A stretch of DNA of 64,000 nucleotides from Ignavibacteriales bacterium (lineage in GTDB: Bacteria > Bacteroidota > Ignavibacteria > Ignavibacteriales > Melioribacteraceae). Below the pieces are notes generated by a model. It searched no databases and was not told where the DNA came from. It saw only the letters and a list, made by a program, of their open reading frames with translations. The translations under genes were made by a program, and so were the position numbers. The stretch covers positions 29,926-93,925 of the forward strand of contig JACOUS010000032.1 in NCBI GenBank assembly GCA_016177735.1. The letters run 5' to 3'. This document shows positions 8,889 through 17,185 of this stretch, piece by piece. Within the stretch, counting starts at the first letter, position 1, and every line of letters begins with the position of its first letter.

Positions 8889-10253
8889 ATGCCGATACAA
8901 ACAATTAATCCGGCAACGGGGAAAGTAGAAAAGACATTTAAGGAAATTTCGCTTGATGAAATTTATGACACGGCAGAAAAAGCAGACGCCACATTCAGAA
9001 CTTGGAAGGAAATTTCATTCGTAGAACGAAGCCGTTTGATGAAAAACGCCGCAAATATCTTACGAGAAAAGAAAAACGAATACGGAAAAATTTTGACGCT
9101 CGAAATGGGGAAGCCGATAACACAGGCAATTGCGGAAGTTGAAAAGTGCGCGTGGGTCTGCGAGTATTATGCAGAAAATGCCGAAAGAATTTTAGCAGAA
9201 GAAATTGTACAGACAGACGCATCACAAAGTTATGTTCGATTTGATCCGGTTGGAATAGTGCTTGCAGTTATGCCGTGGAATTTTCCATTTTGGCAAGTGT
9301 TCCGTTTTGCTGCGCCGGCATTGATGGCGGGCAATGTGGGTTTGTTAAAACATGCATCGAATGTTCAGATGAGTGCGCTCGCAATTGAAGAGATATTTCT
9401 TAAAGCTGGTTTCCCGAAAAATGTTTTTAAAACATTATTGATCGGATCATCGGCAGTTGAATGTGTTATCAATCATCCGAAAGTAAAAGCTGTTACGTTA
9501 ACCGGAAGCGAACCGGCTGGTAAAAAAATTGCCGAAGCTTGCGGAAAAGTTTTGAAGAAAACCGTGATGGAGCTTGGCGGCAGCGATCCTTTTATTGTAC
9601 TTGAAGAGGCAGATATTGAGGCTGCTGCAAAAACTGCAGTGACTGCACGCCTGATAAACAACGGGCAAAGCTGCATTGCAGCAAAGCGCTTTATAGTTGT
9701 TGAAAAAATTTATGATCAGTTCGAAAAGAAATTTGTTGAGTTGATGAACAAAGTGGTAATCGGCGACCCGATGGATCAACAAACCGAACTTGGACCAATT
9801 GCGCGCGAAGATCTTTTGCTTGAACTCGATCAGCAGGTAAAACAATCCGTTGCAAAAGGTGCGCAAATTTTATGCGGAGGAAACAGATTGAACCGCGAAG
9901 GTTTTTATTATGCACCGACAATTCTTGCAAATCTTAAAAAAGGAATGCCCGCTTACGATGACGAAATTTTTGGTCCGGTTGCTTCGCTGATAAAAGTTAA
10001 AGAGGAATCGGAAGCAATTACTGTTGCAAACGATTCTTTATTTGGTCTTGGCGCTTCGTTGTGGACGAACGATATCGAAAAAGCAAAACAGCTTGCAAGT
10101 AAAATTGAGAGCGGCTCGGTTTTCATTAACGGAATGGTAAAGTCAGATCCGCGTCTTCCGTTCGGCGGAATAAAAAATTCCGGCTACGGACGCGAACTTT
10201 CTCATTACGGAATTAAAGAGTTTGTTAATATCAAAACTGTGTGGATAAAATAG
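8889..10253 (+). CDS. NAD(P)-dependent aldehyde dehydrogenase, succinate-semialdehyde dehydrogenase-like
   Basis: A 454-residue member of the ALDH superfamily that oxidises an aldehyde to the acid using NAD(P)+. Visible landmarks are the cofactor-site PWNFPFWQ segment (129-136), the glycine-turn [10 protein letters not shown], the general base E228 in MELGG, and the catalytic nucleophile C262 in NNGQSC. The C-terminal [15 protein letters not shown] segment is also typical. The length and the [10 protein letters not shown] segment resemble the shorter succinate-semialdehyde dehydrogenases (Sad/YneI type), but the substrate is an inference. AAAAGGAG lies six bases before the ATG. The next gene overlaps its 3' end by 13 bp. 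Confidence 0.92.
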   Translation: MPIQTINPATGKVEKTFKEISLDEIYDTAEKADATFRTWKEISFVERSRLMKNAANILREKKNEYGKILTLEMGKPITQAIAEVEKCAWVCEYYAENAERILAEEIVQTDASQSYVRFDPVGIVLAVMPWNFPFWQVFRFAAPALMAGNVGLLKHASNVQMSALAIEEIFLKAGFPKNVFKTLLIGSSAVECVINHPKVKAVTLTGSEPAGKKIAEACGKVLKKTVMELGGSDPFIVLEEADIEAAAKTAVTARLINNGQSCIAAKRFIVVEKIYDQFEKKFVELMNKVVIGDPMDQQTELGPIAREDLLLELDQQVKQSVAKGAQILCGGNRLNREGFYYAPTILANLKKGMPAYDDEIFGPVASLIKVKEESEAITVANDSLFGLGASLWTNDIEKAKQLASKIESGSVFINGMVKSDPRLPFGGIKNSGYGRELSHYGIKEFVNIKTVWIK

Positions 10254-11197
10254 AATTGAATAGAACAGACCGCTTGCTTGCAATAGTACTGGAACTGCAG
10301 AGCAGAGGAAAACTCCGCGCGGAAGACCTTGCCAAAATTTTTGGCGTCACTAAACGAACAATCTACCGCGATATTCTTGCGTTGTGCGGCGCCGGCGTTG
10401 CAATCGATTCGATCCCCGGCAAAGGTTATTCAATTTTGGATGGATATTTTTTGCCGCCGCTTTCTTTTACGCAAGATGAAGCAACAATGCTGATTCTTGG
10501 CAGTGATTTTGTTGCGCAGAATTTTGATTCACAATATTGCAACGCGGCATTTTCAGCAAGCAAAAAAATTGAAGCAGTTCTTTCGAAACAATTGAAGCAT
10601 GAAGTAGAATATTTGAAAAAAAGCATCCGCTTTGTTTCGATGACGCAAAACAATAATGAAGAATTGATGAATGTCCTTCGATTAATCCGGCGCGCAATAA
10701 TTGAAAAGAAAGTGATAAAGTTCCGTTACTACAAACGAACATTGGAAAAATCCGAACCGACCGAACGCGAAGTGAATCCTCTCGCGCTTGTTCATCTCGG
10801 CGGTAATTGGCTTATTGCCGGCTACTGTCATTTGCGTAAAGAGATTAGATCGTTCCGGTTAAATCGAATGGAATCACTTGCCGTTACAGATAAAATTTTT
10901 ATTCGACCGCCGGATTTTAGAATGGAACAATTGGAAGAAGACGATTCGCCTAAAATTCAGGTTAAGGTTTTTGCAGATAAAAGTATTATCAGATGGATTA
11001 ATGAGTTCAAGCCATATCGTTTTGTAAATCAGCAGAAAAATAAGAATGGTTTTGTGCTCACTTTCGAAGTTGATAATGAATCACAAATATTTCCGTGGAT
11101 ATTAAGCTGGGGAAGTAAAATAAAAATTTTGTCTCCGCACTCACTCAAACAACTTCACAAACAAGAAGCAGAAAAGTTGTTAAAAGAATACAAGTAA
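10241..11197 (+). CDS. HTH-WYL domain transcriptional regulator
   Basis: A 318-residue regulator with an N-terminal winged helix (residues about 5-65, VTKRTIYRDILALCGAGV) and a WYL sensor domain (about 140-225, VIKFRYYKR, GNWLIAGYCH, IRSFRLNRM). A WCX-type C-terminal extension follows. WYL proteins sense ligands or nucleic acids and often regulate stress, DNA-damage or defence genes. It starts with GTG inside the end of the aldehyde dehydrogenase gene, implying translational coupling. The genes that follow (DUF1801, DinB-like, tag) suggest a role in damage response, which is an inference. Confidence 0.9.
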   Translation: MDKIELNRTDRLLAIVLELQSRGKLRAEDLAKIFGVTKRTIYRDILALCGAGVAIDSIPGKGYSILDGYFLPPLSFTQDEATMLILGSDFVAQNFDSQYCNAAFSASKKIEAVLSKQLKHEVEYLKKSIRFVSMTQNNNEELMNVLRLIRRAIIEKKVIKFRYYKRTLEKSEPTEREVNPLALVHLGGNWLIAGYCHLRKEIRSFRLNRMESLAVTDKIFIRPPDFRMEQLEEDDSPKIQVKVFADKSIIRWINEFKPYRFVNQQKNKNGFVLTFEVDNESQIFPWILSWGSKIKILSPHSLKQLHKQEAEKLLKEYK

Positions 11198-11251
11198 AGC
11201 TTTAAAACCGTTCAAATTTTCCTTCGTAAAAAAAATAGTGCAATTCACTGC

Positions 11252-11267
11252 TGACATAAGGTTGTCA
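11252..11267. promoter_or_regulatory. Short inverted repeat upstream of the DUF1801 gene
   Basis: TGACA-N6-TGTCA lies 30 bp before the DUF1801 start, and a further GGTGACA follows. It could be an operator for the WYL regulator or another factor. The repeat is short, so chance is possible. Confidence 0.3.
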
Positions 11268-11297
11268 CATGTGCCTTTTATATTTGTTGGTGACATT

Positions 11298-11684
11298 ATG
11301 AAAAAACAACAAAGCGTTGAAGAATACCTCGAACAATTTCCGCAGCACATCCGCGAATGTGCGGAAGAATTGCGTTCGCTCATCGGCGAAGTTATTCCCG
11401 AATATGAAGAAAGAGTTTATCCCGGCTGGAAATTGATCGGCTACCGCGCAAAGAAAGGAGACAAAAGTTTCTACTTCGCCTTTATTTATCCGGCTGAAGA
11501 TAAAGTTGTGCTCGGATTTGAATACGGAATTTTTTTGAATGACCCGAACAATTTATTAACAGGCAACGGAAACCAAGTAAGACAAATTACCTTTCATAAA
11601 AAAAGTGAAATAAACAAAAAGCAGATTGCGCCTTTAATTTGGGAAGCGGCAATGATTGCAATTGAAGGATTATCTAAAAAATAA
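11298..11684 (+). CDS. DUF1801 family protein
   Basis: A 128-residue protein of the DUF1801 (YdhG-like) fold, recognised by VEEYLEQFP, the EYEERVYPGWK segment and the FAFIYP...VVLGFEYG core. The biochemical function is not established for the family. I take the ATG at 11298 rather than the upstream in-frame codon at 11238, because the family motif begins within ten residues of it and the upstream part is not protein-like. It lies 11 bp before the DinB-like gene. Confidence 0.8.
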   Translation: MKKQQSVEEYLEQFPQHIRECAEELRSLIGEVIPEYEERVYPGWKLIGYRAKKGDKSFYFAFIYPAEDKVVLGFEYGIFLNDPNNLLTGNGNQVRQITFHKKSEINKKQIAPLIWEAAMIAIEGLSKK

Positions 11685-11695
11685 AGAGGAAGAAA

Positions 11696-12226
11696 ATGAA
11701 AACACCTTCGGAAAATTTTTCTAAATTTGAATCCCTTGTTCAAATCTGGCAGAATGAAATCAACAAATACACGGAAGAACAATTTCTTCGTAAGCCGCAT
11801 GATGATGAATGGTCAATCGGACAAGTTTATATGCATCTTTATCAATCTGCAAAATTTCTTCACATAAAACAGATTGAGCAATGTGTATCGAGGCAAGGGG
11901 CAACGATTAACGGAAAGAAGGCAAAGAAAGGAAAAGTTGTTTTCACATTGGGAATGTTTTTGCCTATACGGGTAAAAGTTCCGCCTTCGCCGCAGTACAC
12001 GCCGGCTCAACCGAAAAACAAAGAAGAGGTTTCGGAAAAATTGAATCAGATAATTATCGAGATGAAAAATATTTTGCAGACCGTTGAACAATCACTTCTC
12101 GAAAGCAAAACACCGCATCCGGCTTTCGGTTATTTGAATGCACGCGAGTGGTATCAAATAATTCCAATGCACTTTCATCATCACTTGCGCCAAAAATCAC
12201 GACTTGATAAATTTCTTGGAGTATAA
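11696..12226 (+). CDS. DinB-like putative metal-dependent enzyme
   Basis: A 176-residue four-helix-bundle protein of the DinB/YfiT superfamily. The expected metal ligands are visible: a His in YMHLYQS near residue 43 and His residues in the C-terminal HFHHHLRQK. Members act as metal-dependent hydrolases or thiol transferases, and the first was found as a DNA-damage-inducible gene. AGAGGAAG precedes the ATG. The gene ends 2 bp before tag, so the two are almost certainly co-translated. Confidence 0.8.
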   Translation: MKTPSENFSKFESLVQIWQNEINKYTEEQFLRKPHDDEWSIGQVYMHLYQSAKFLHIKQIEQCVSRQGATINGKKAKKGKVVFTLGMFLPIRVKVPPSPQYTPAQPKNKEEVSEKLNQIIIEMKNILQTVEQSLLESKTPHPAFGYLNAREWYQIIPMHFHHHLRQKSRLDKFLGV

Positions 12227-12228
12227 AA

Positions 12229-12789
12229 ATGAAAACACGATGCCAGTGGACGAGCAGCGATCCGCTCTATCAAAAATATCATGATGAAGAATGGGGAACG
12301 CCGGTTCATGATGACCGCAAACTTTTTGAGATGCTGATTCTCGAAGGCGCACAAGCCGGTTTAAGCTGGATTACAATCCTCCGCAAACGAGAAAACTATC
12401 TCAAAGCATTTGATAATTTTGATGCCAAAAAAATTGCAAAGTACGATTCGAAAAAAGTTACACAACTTTTACGGAATGAAGAGATTATCAGAAACAAACT
12501 GAAAATTAATGCGGCAATTCAAAACGCAAAACTTTTTCTTGAAGTGCAGAAGGAGTTCGGTTCGTTCGATAAATATATCTGGCAATTTACCGGCGGAAAA
12601 CCGATCAAGAATAAATGGAAAACAATAAAAGAGGTTCCGCCAAAGACAATAGAATCCGATGCGATGAGTAAAGATTTAAAGAAGCGCGGATTCAAATTTG
12701 CCGGCTCAACAATCTGCTATGCCTACATGCAAGCTGTTGGAATGGTGAATGATCACACTGTCGATTGTTTCCGGCATAACAGCCGTTGA
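12229..12789 (+). CDS. tag: DNA-3-methyladenine glycosylase I
   Basis: Tag excises 3-methyladenine from alkylated DNA to start base-excision repair. The 186-residue protein has the full family pattern: RCQW at the N-terminus, YHDEEWG, ILEGAQAGLSW and GFKFAGSTICYAYMQAVGMVNDH. The zinc ligands C5, H18, H176 and C180 are all present. It is the last gene of the plus-strand run starting at 8889 or 11298 and is followed by a strong hairpin terminator. Confidence 0.95.
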   Translation: MKTRCQWTSSDPLYQKYHDEEWGTPVHDDRKLFEMLILEGAQAGLSWITILRKRENYLKAFDNFDAKKIAKYDSKKVTQLLRNEEIIRNKLKINAAIQNAKLFLEVQKEFGSFDKYIWQFTGGKPIKNKWKTIKEVPPKTIESDAMSKDLKKRGFKFAGSTICYAYMQAVGMVNDHTVDCFRHNSR

Positions 12790-12846
12790 ATATTACGTGT
12801 ATAATTTTTCCTAAATTTTTAGATGTGCTGACTACTAGTAAAAAAA

Positions 12847-12869
12847 AGCGCAGATTTAAAATCTGCGCT
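12847..12869. terminator. Bidirectional terminator between tag and amt
   Basis: A perfect palindrome with 11-nt arms (AGCGCAGATTT / AAATCTGCGCT) is flanked by an A-run on the left and T-rich sequence on the right, so it can terminate both convergent genes. Confidence 0.88.
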
Positions 12870-12877
12870 CCATTTTT

Positions 12878-14098
12878 TTATTCTTGTTCGTAAGCAATCT
12901 CTCCGTGCAGCGAACTATCCAAACCGGCTTCTTCTTCAGCTTTTGTTACTTTTACCGGTGTAATCAAATTAATTGCTTTCAGCATGACAAAGGTAAATAG
13001 GAAACAGTAGGCGCTGACAGCTAATACCGAGATCAATTGTTTCATAAAAAATTCAGAAGAGCCGCCAATAAAAAGTCCTTCTACTTGTACCATCGGATTA
13101 ACGGCTTTTGATGCAAACAATCCGAGCATAATTATTCCGATTGTTCCGCCGACACCGTGAACGCCCCAAACATCGAGTGCGTCATCCCACTTCAATTTAT
13201 TTTTCATGGCAACTGCAAAGTAGCAAACAATTCCAGAAACGATTCCGATAATTACTGCATGACCGATTGTTACAAAGCCGGCTGCCGGAGTAATTGTTGC
13301 CAGTCCGGCAACTGAACCGGTGAGCAAACCGACTAACTTTGGTTTTTTCTCGAGTATCCAAGCCAAAACAAGCCACGTAATTGCGGCGAAAGAAGCAGCA
13401 ACATCGGTATTCAAAAATGCCGTGACGGTAATTGGATCAACCATCAATTCGCTTCCGGCATTAAATCCGTACCATCCGAACCAAAGTAATCCGGTTCCTA
13501 ATGCAACAAGAGGAATGCTGTGCGGACCTCTTTCAAATGAATTTCTTCTGCCGACATAAAAAACTGAAGCGAGTGCCGCCATTCCGGCACTTGCATGAAC
13601 AACAATTCCGCCGGCAAAATCCAACACACCCCATTTAGCAAGAAGACCGCCGCCCCAAACCATGTGAACAAGCGGAAAGTAAACACAGATAAGCCACAAT
13701 GTTAAAAACAAAAGATATGCGGGGAAGCGTACTCTGTTTGCAAATGCGCCGGTGATTAATGCCGGTGTAATAATTGCAAACATCATTTGGTATGCAACAA
13801 AAACATACAGTGGAATAACATTGTTGCCGGCGTAAACAGTATTTAAATCTGTTCCGGCTAAAAACGCCATATTAAGATTTCCGATTACTCCACCTTCGCC
13901 GCCGCTGAAACAGAGTGAATAACCGAATGCGAACCAAAGAACGGTAGTCCATCCGAGAGAAACGAAACTTTGAATCATAATAGCCAATACATTTTTTCTT
14001 CCAACAAGTCCGCCGTAAAAGAATGCGAGTCCGGGTGTCATCAACATTACAAGGCTGGTTGCAACCAGCATAAATCCGGTACTTCCGGTATCGAACAT
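12878..14098 (-). CDS. amt: Ammonium transporter (Amt family)
   Basis: A 406-residue inner-membrane ammonium channel with about eleven hydrophobic segments. It has the family motifs TPGLAFFYGGLVGRKN at the start, FAGGIVVHASAG with the first pore histidine, and DVWGVHGVGGTIG with the second. The starting MFDTGST lacks a cleavable signal peptide, as in many bacterial Amt proteins. It lies 27 bp downstream of an outer-membrane porin-like gene, suggesting a two-gene nitrogen-uptake operon. No glnK/PII gene is in the window. Confidence 0.95.
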   Translation of the reverse strand: MFDTGSTGFMLVATSLVMLMTPGLAFFYGGLVGRKNVLAIMIQSFVSLGWTTVLWFAFGYSLCFSGGEGGVIGNLNMAFLAGTDLNTVYAGNNVIPLYVFVAYQMMFAIITPALITGAFANRVRFPAYLLFLTLWLICVYFPLVHMVWGGGLLAKWGVLDFAGGIVVHASAGMAALASVFYVGRRNSFERGPHSIPLVALGTGLLWFGWYGFNAGSELMVDPITVTAFLNTDVAASFAAITWLVLAWILEKKPKLVGLLTGSVAGLATITPAAGFVTIGHAVIIGIVSGIVCYFAVAMKNKLKWDDALDVWGVHGVGGTIGIIMLGLFASKAVNPMVQVEGLFIGGSSEFFMKQLISVLAVSAYCFLFTFVMLKAINLITPVKVTKAEEEAGLDSSLHGEIAYEQE

Positions 14099-14125
14099 AA
14101 TTACCTCGATTAATTATTGATGTTG

Positions 14126-14875
14126 TTAAATGCTGATTCCGAAAATCAAATACGAGATTTCAGCTTTTGGATTAAGTATGTAACTGCAATAAACCGGCAG
14201 AGAAAAACTTTCCGATATTTTTATTTGCTTTGATGCTTTAATGCCGGCGTTGATCAAATTAAATTTGTCCGTTCCGTAATAAAGCGGTGTGTCTTCGCTG
14301 CCAATTGCGGCACCGGCAAAAATCGAAAGACCGAAATCATCAACTGCAGTTGCGTATTCTGCCTGAAGGTAAACATTGTTCCCTTTGTCGTTGTAAACAT
14401 TCATGTATCCGCTCAATGTTAAAGGAAATGATTCCGCTCCGGCAATGGAAATTCCGGCTTCAACAGTGTGGGCACCGGGACCGTTTTTGTTGTCGTAATT
14501 ATGAAAGTTGCCGATTCGTATTCCGCCGTTCGGATAATAATAATCTGTTACAATTGCAGTAATGTTAGCGAAGTTTTCAATCGGAAGAGTGTAACTTATC
14601 CATGCGTCAATTTCATGGCTTGTAGAATGAAGTTCGTCTGTAGTATTTGTGTGCGAAAGTCCGTACGAACCCCAAAAGCCGAGTTGCAGATTGGAAAATT
14701 TAAAAGTGATTGCCGGTTGAATATTCGGCTGATCGTTGATGTTCAAACCTCTCCATACGTATCTGCTGACCAAATCTGCATTTGCACTCAAAGATAATTT
14801 CTGCGCATGTGAAAAATTGAAGGTGAGAAGCATTAGTCCGATGATTAGACTGTAATAGTAGTTTTTTCCTTTCAT
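14126..14875 (-). CDS. TorF-family putative outer-membrane porin
   Basis: From the ATG at 14875 (AAGGGA upstream) this is a 249-residue protein with a signal peptide (MKGKNYYYSLIIGLMLLTF, ending SHAQ). It is followed by an antiparallel beta-strand protein. The opening ANADLVSRYVWRGLNIND is the hallmark of the TorF/Gcw_chp family. Strand-like alternation continues to the C-terminus (KAEISYLIFGISI). The longer frame to 14959 adds 28 residues before the signal peptide and is unlikely. The position directly before amt suggests a role in outer-membrane passage of ammonium or amines, which is inferred from context. Confidence 0.82.
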   Translation of the reverse strand: MKGKNYYYSLIIGLMLLTFNFSHAQKLSLSANADLVSRYVWRGLNINDQPNIQPAITFKFSNLQLGFWGSYGLSHTNTTDELHSTSHEIDAWISYTLPIENFANITAIVTDYYYPNGGIRIGNFHNYDNKNGPGAHTVEAGISIAGAESFPLTLSGYMNVYNDKGNNVYLQAEYATAVDDFGLSIFAGAAIGSEDTPLYYGTDKFNLINAGIKASKQIKISESFSLPVYCSYILNPKAEISYLIFGISI

Positions 14876-15123
14876 AAATAGATCCCTTAAATAGTTGAAG
14901 AACCTTTTGATTTTATCGTGAAAAAATTCACACACAAAATTTTGAAATAAACCAAACATGAAATAATATTATGCAACGAGCGTAACGGATTTGTCGCAGA
15001 CGTTTGAATTTTCAAAACGGACAAAACGACTTAATTGAAAAATCACTCACGGTATGAAAAGAAAATGTGAATGGATATCTCGAAAATGTTTTCTAAGTTT
15101 TGTTACTTGAAAAGAGTGATTTA

Positions 15124-15888
15124 TTGAAAAGGGTGCTGGTAGTTGGAAACAAAAGCGAAAATCTTAAAAAGGTTGAATCGCTGCTTACGCAAACCGATTT
15201 TGAAATCTATTACTCGCACGATAAAAAAGACGGTTTGGAAATTGCCGTACGATATATCCCCGATTTAATTCTCTTCGATTTTACAAACGGCGAAACCGAT
15301 TTACATCTCATCAAAAAAATTTGCAGTAATGAATCAACGTCCTCGCTTCCCCTGATTGTTATCTCAAATAATTTTTCTTTTGAACAACAAAGATCTGTTA
15401 TGGAACTCGGTGCGGACGACTATATTCCGTTAACTTTTTTGGAAAGCAGTCTGCCCGGTTCTGTTCTAAAACGATTTGAAAAATTAACGAGAATGAAAAC
15501 GCATATAAATAAAGAAATAAATTCATTCGAAGAATTTGGCGGTGAGCAGAAAAGAAACGATCACATACTTGTTAAGATCGGAAACAAATTGAAGCTCGTT
15601 AAATTTTCGGATATTGTCTGCGTTACGGCGCTGAAGGAATACAGCAAAATTGTTACGAAGGACAATTGCAAGATTATCGTGAGAAAATCATTAAGAAATT
15701 GGATAAAGGTATTGCCGGCGAAATCATTCCTCCGAATACACCGCGCTACAATTATTAATCTTGATTACATAGAAAGAATTGTAAAAGCCAATGAGAGAAC
15801 CTACACCGTTCACTTAAAAAATATCGAAGAAGATTTTTCTTTCAGCTACAGATATGCAAATATCATGCGGCATACTTTCCCTACATGA
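15124..15888 (+). CDS. LytTR DNA-binding regulator with degenerate receiver domain
   Basis: About 254 residues from a TTG start at 15124 (GAGTGAT upstream); a TTG at 15100 is the alternative. Residues 1-120 fold like a response-regulator receiver. The candidate phospho-acceptor D52 in LILFDF is kept. However, the acidic pair normally found after strand 1 is replaced (VLVVGNKSEN), and the conserved lysine before the final helix is missing (GADDYIPLTF). Residues about 147-254 are a LytTR DNA-binding domain (KFSDIVCVTALKEYSKI, FLRIHRATIINLDYI). No histidine kinase is adjacent. It probably works without normal phosphorylation, which is an inference. Confidence 0.85.
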   Translation: MKRVLVVGNKSENLKKVESLLTQTDFEIYYSHDKKDGLEIAVRYIPDLILFDFTNGETDLHLIKKICSNESTSSLPLIVISNNFSFEQQRSVMELGADDYIPLTFLESSLPGSVLKRFEKLTRMKTHINKEINSFEEFGGEQKRNDHILVKIGNKLKLVKFSDIVCVTALKEYSKIVTKDNCKIIVRKSLRNWIKVLPAKSFLRIHRATIINLDYIERIVKANERTYTVHLKNIEEDFSFSYRYANIMRHTFPT

Positions 15889-15967
15889 GATATCACGTCT
15901 TCCGCCCCTATCACACGAAGCAGTTTATGGGAATAAGGTAATTAAAATAGTTGTCCTTCGGAAAATA

Positions 15968-16007
15968 TTGCGTATTTTGCGTTACGCAAATTACGTAACG
16001 TAAAATA
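15968..16007 (+). promoter_or_regulatory. Tandem palindromes over the start of the AAA ATPase gene
   Basis: Two adjacent 13-bp palindromes, TTGCGTTACGCAA (15977-15989) and TTACGTAACGTAA (15991-16003), are preceded by a further TTGCGT half-site at 15968-15973. Together 15973-15987 and 15993-16007 form a larger inverted repeat matching at 13 of 15 positions, whose right arm ends in the A of the ATG. There is no Shine-Dalgarno sequence. A regulator bound here would block transcription or translation initiation. Confidence 0.6.
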
Positions 16008-17128
16008 TGAAACTGAATAATCCATTTATTATATCGGGCTATGTTTTGCCCGAATATTTTTGTGACCGCGAGGAGGAAACAAAAAAAGTAATCAATGCAT
16101 TAAAAAACGGCAGAAACATTACTCTTTTTTCAATAAGGCGTCTCGGTAAAACCGGTTTGATCGAACATGTCTTTAATGAATTAAAGAGCGATAAAAATTT
16201 TATATGTTTTTATCTCGATATTCTTCCCACATCCAATCTTAATGACTTTATTAATGTGTTTGCTTCTTCATTATTTGGAAAGCTCGAATCGGGTTCGAGT
16301 AAATTTCTCAAAAAACTTCAGGAAATGTTTTTGAGTTTGCGTCCCGTGATTTCATACGATCAATTAACTGGAAATCCTAATATCCAGTTTAATTTGCAAT
16401 CTGCGGAAGAAACTAATAAATCCCTCGAAAAAATATTTGCTTATTTGAACCAGAACGAAAAGAAAATCGTAATCGCCATTGATGAGTTTCAACAAATAAC
16501 AAATTATCCTGAAAAAAATGTTGAAGCTGTTTTGCGAGCTAACATTCAGCATTCGACAAAAATCAATTTTATTTTTTCGGGCAGTCAGAAGCATATTCTT
16601 CTTTCAATTTTTAGCGACTATGGAAAACCTTTTTATCAAGGCGCGGAGTTGATGCATCTTGAGCGGATAAACAAGCAGTCGTATTCGGATTTCATAAAAA
16701 AGAAATTTGCATCGGGGAAGAAAAAAATTAGCGGCGAAGCAATTGAACTAATACTCAATATCTGCCGCTCACATACATTTTATGTACAATATCTGTGTAA
16801 CAGAATATTTTCATTGAGGGACAATGTTGTTGATGTATCTATTGTAAAAGAAACGATGCAAAGCATATTAATGGAAAACGAAGTCGTGTATATTAACTAT
16901 AGAAATCTTTTGACGGGTTATCAATGGAGTGTGCTGAAAGCAATTGCGAAGGAAGGGAATGCAAAATTGTTGACTTCAAAAGATTTCATCAAAAAGCATA
17001 ATCTCGGCACGCCAAGTTCCGTTCACACAGCCGTAAATGCTCTGCTGAATAAAGAAATGATATACAGAGAAGCTGATGATTACTTAGTGTATGATGTATT
17101 TCTTGAACGCTGGCTTGAGAAACTATAA
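16007..17128 (+). CDS. AAA/STAND-type ATPase of the archaeal-ATPase class
   Basis: A 373-residue soluble P-loop ATPase. The N-terminal FCDREEETKKV box precedes a Walker A-like SIRRLGKT (42-49), where the first glycine is replaced by Ser. Walker B is IVIAIDEFQQ near 153-162, and the sensor segment is NFIFSGSQKH. The C-terminal third (residues about 290-373) is a winged-helix-like domain (LGTPSSVHTAVNALLNKEMI). Such proteins are scattered in archaea and bacteria, often in mobile or toxin-like contexts, and have no agreed function. The gene is isolated, with no transposase or partner beside it. The unusual palindromic leader suggests tight autoregulation. Confidence 0.82.
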   Translation: MKLNNPFIISGYVLPEYFCDREEETKKVINALKNGRNITLFSIRRLGKTGLIEHVFNELKSDKNFICFYLDILPTSNLNDFINVFASSLFGKLESGSSKFLKKLQEMFLSLRPVISYDQLTGNPNIQFNLQSAEETNKSLEKIFAYLNQNEKKIVIAIDEFQQITNYPEKNVEAVLRANIQHSTKINFIFSGSQKHILLSIFSDYGKPFYQGAELMHLERINKQSYSDFIKKKFASGKKKISGEAIELILNICRSHTFYVQYLCNRIFSLRDNVVDVSIVKETMQSILMENEVVYINYRNLLTGYQWSVLKAIAKEGNAKLLTSKDFIKKHNLGTPSSVHTAVNALLNKEMIYREADDYLVYDVFLERWLEKL

Positions 17129-17185
17129 AGAAATTACGCGAGACGTTCACAAATTATTTTTGAAACAACCTCTGCAACTTTATTT

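Noticed and set aside
14876..14959. Longer start for the TorF-like protein
   Set aside because: It would place 28 residues before an otherwise perfect signal peptide, and the AAGGGA site supports 14875.
14972..14987. Sigma-54-like promoter upstream of the porin-amt pair
   Set aside because: On the minus strand the -12 TTGC element and the spacing fit, but the essential -24 GG is GT. The match is too weak to report as a feature.
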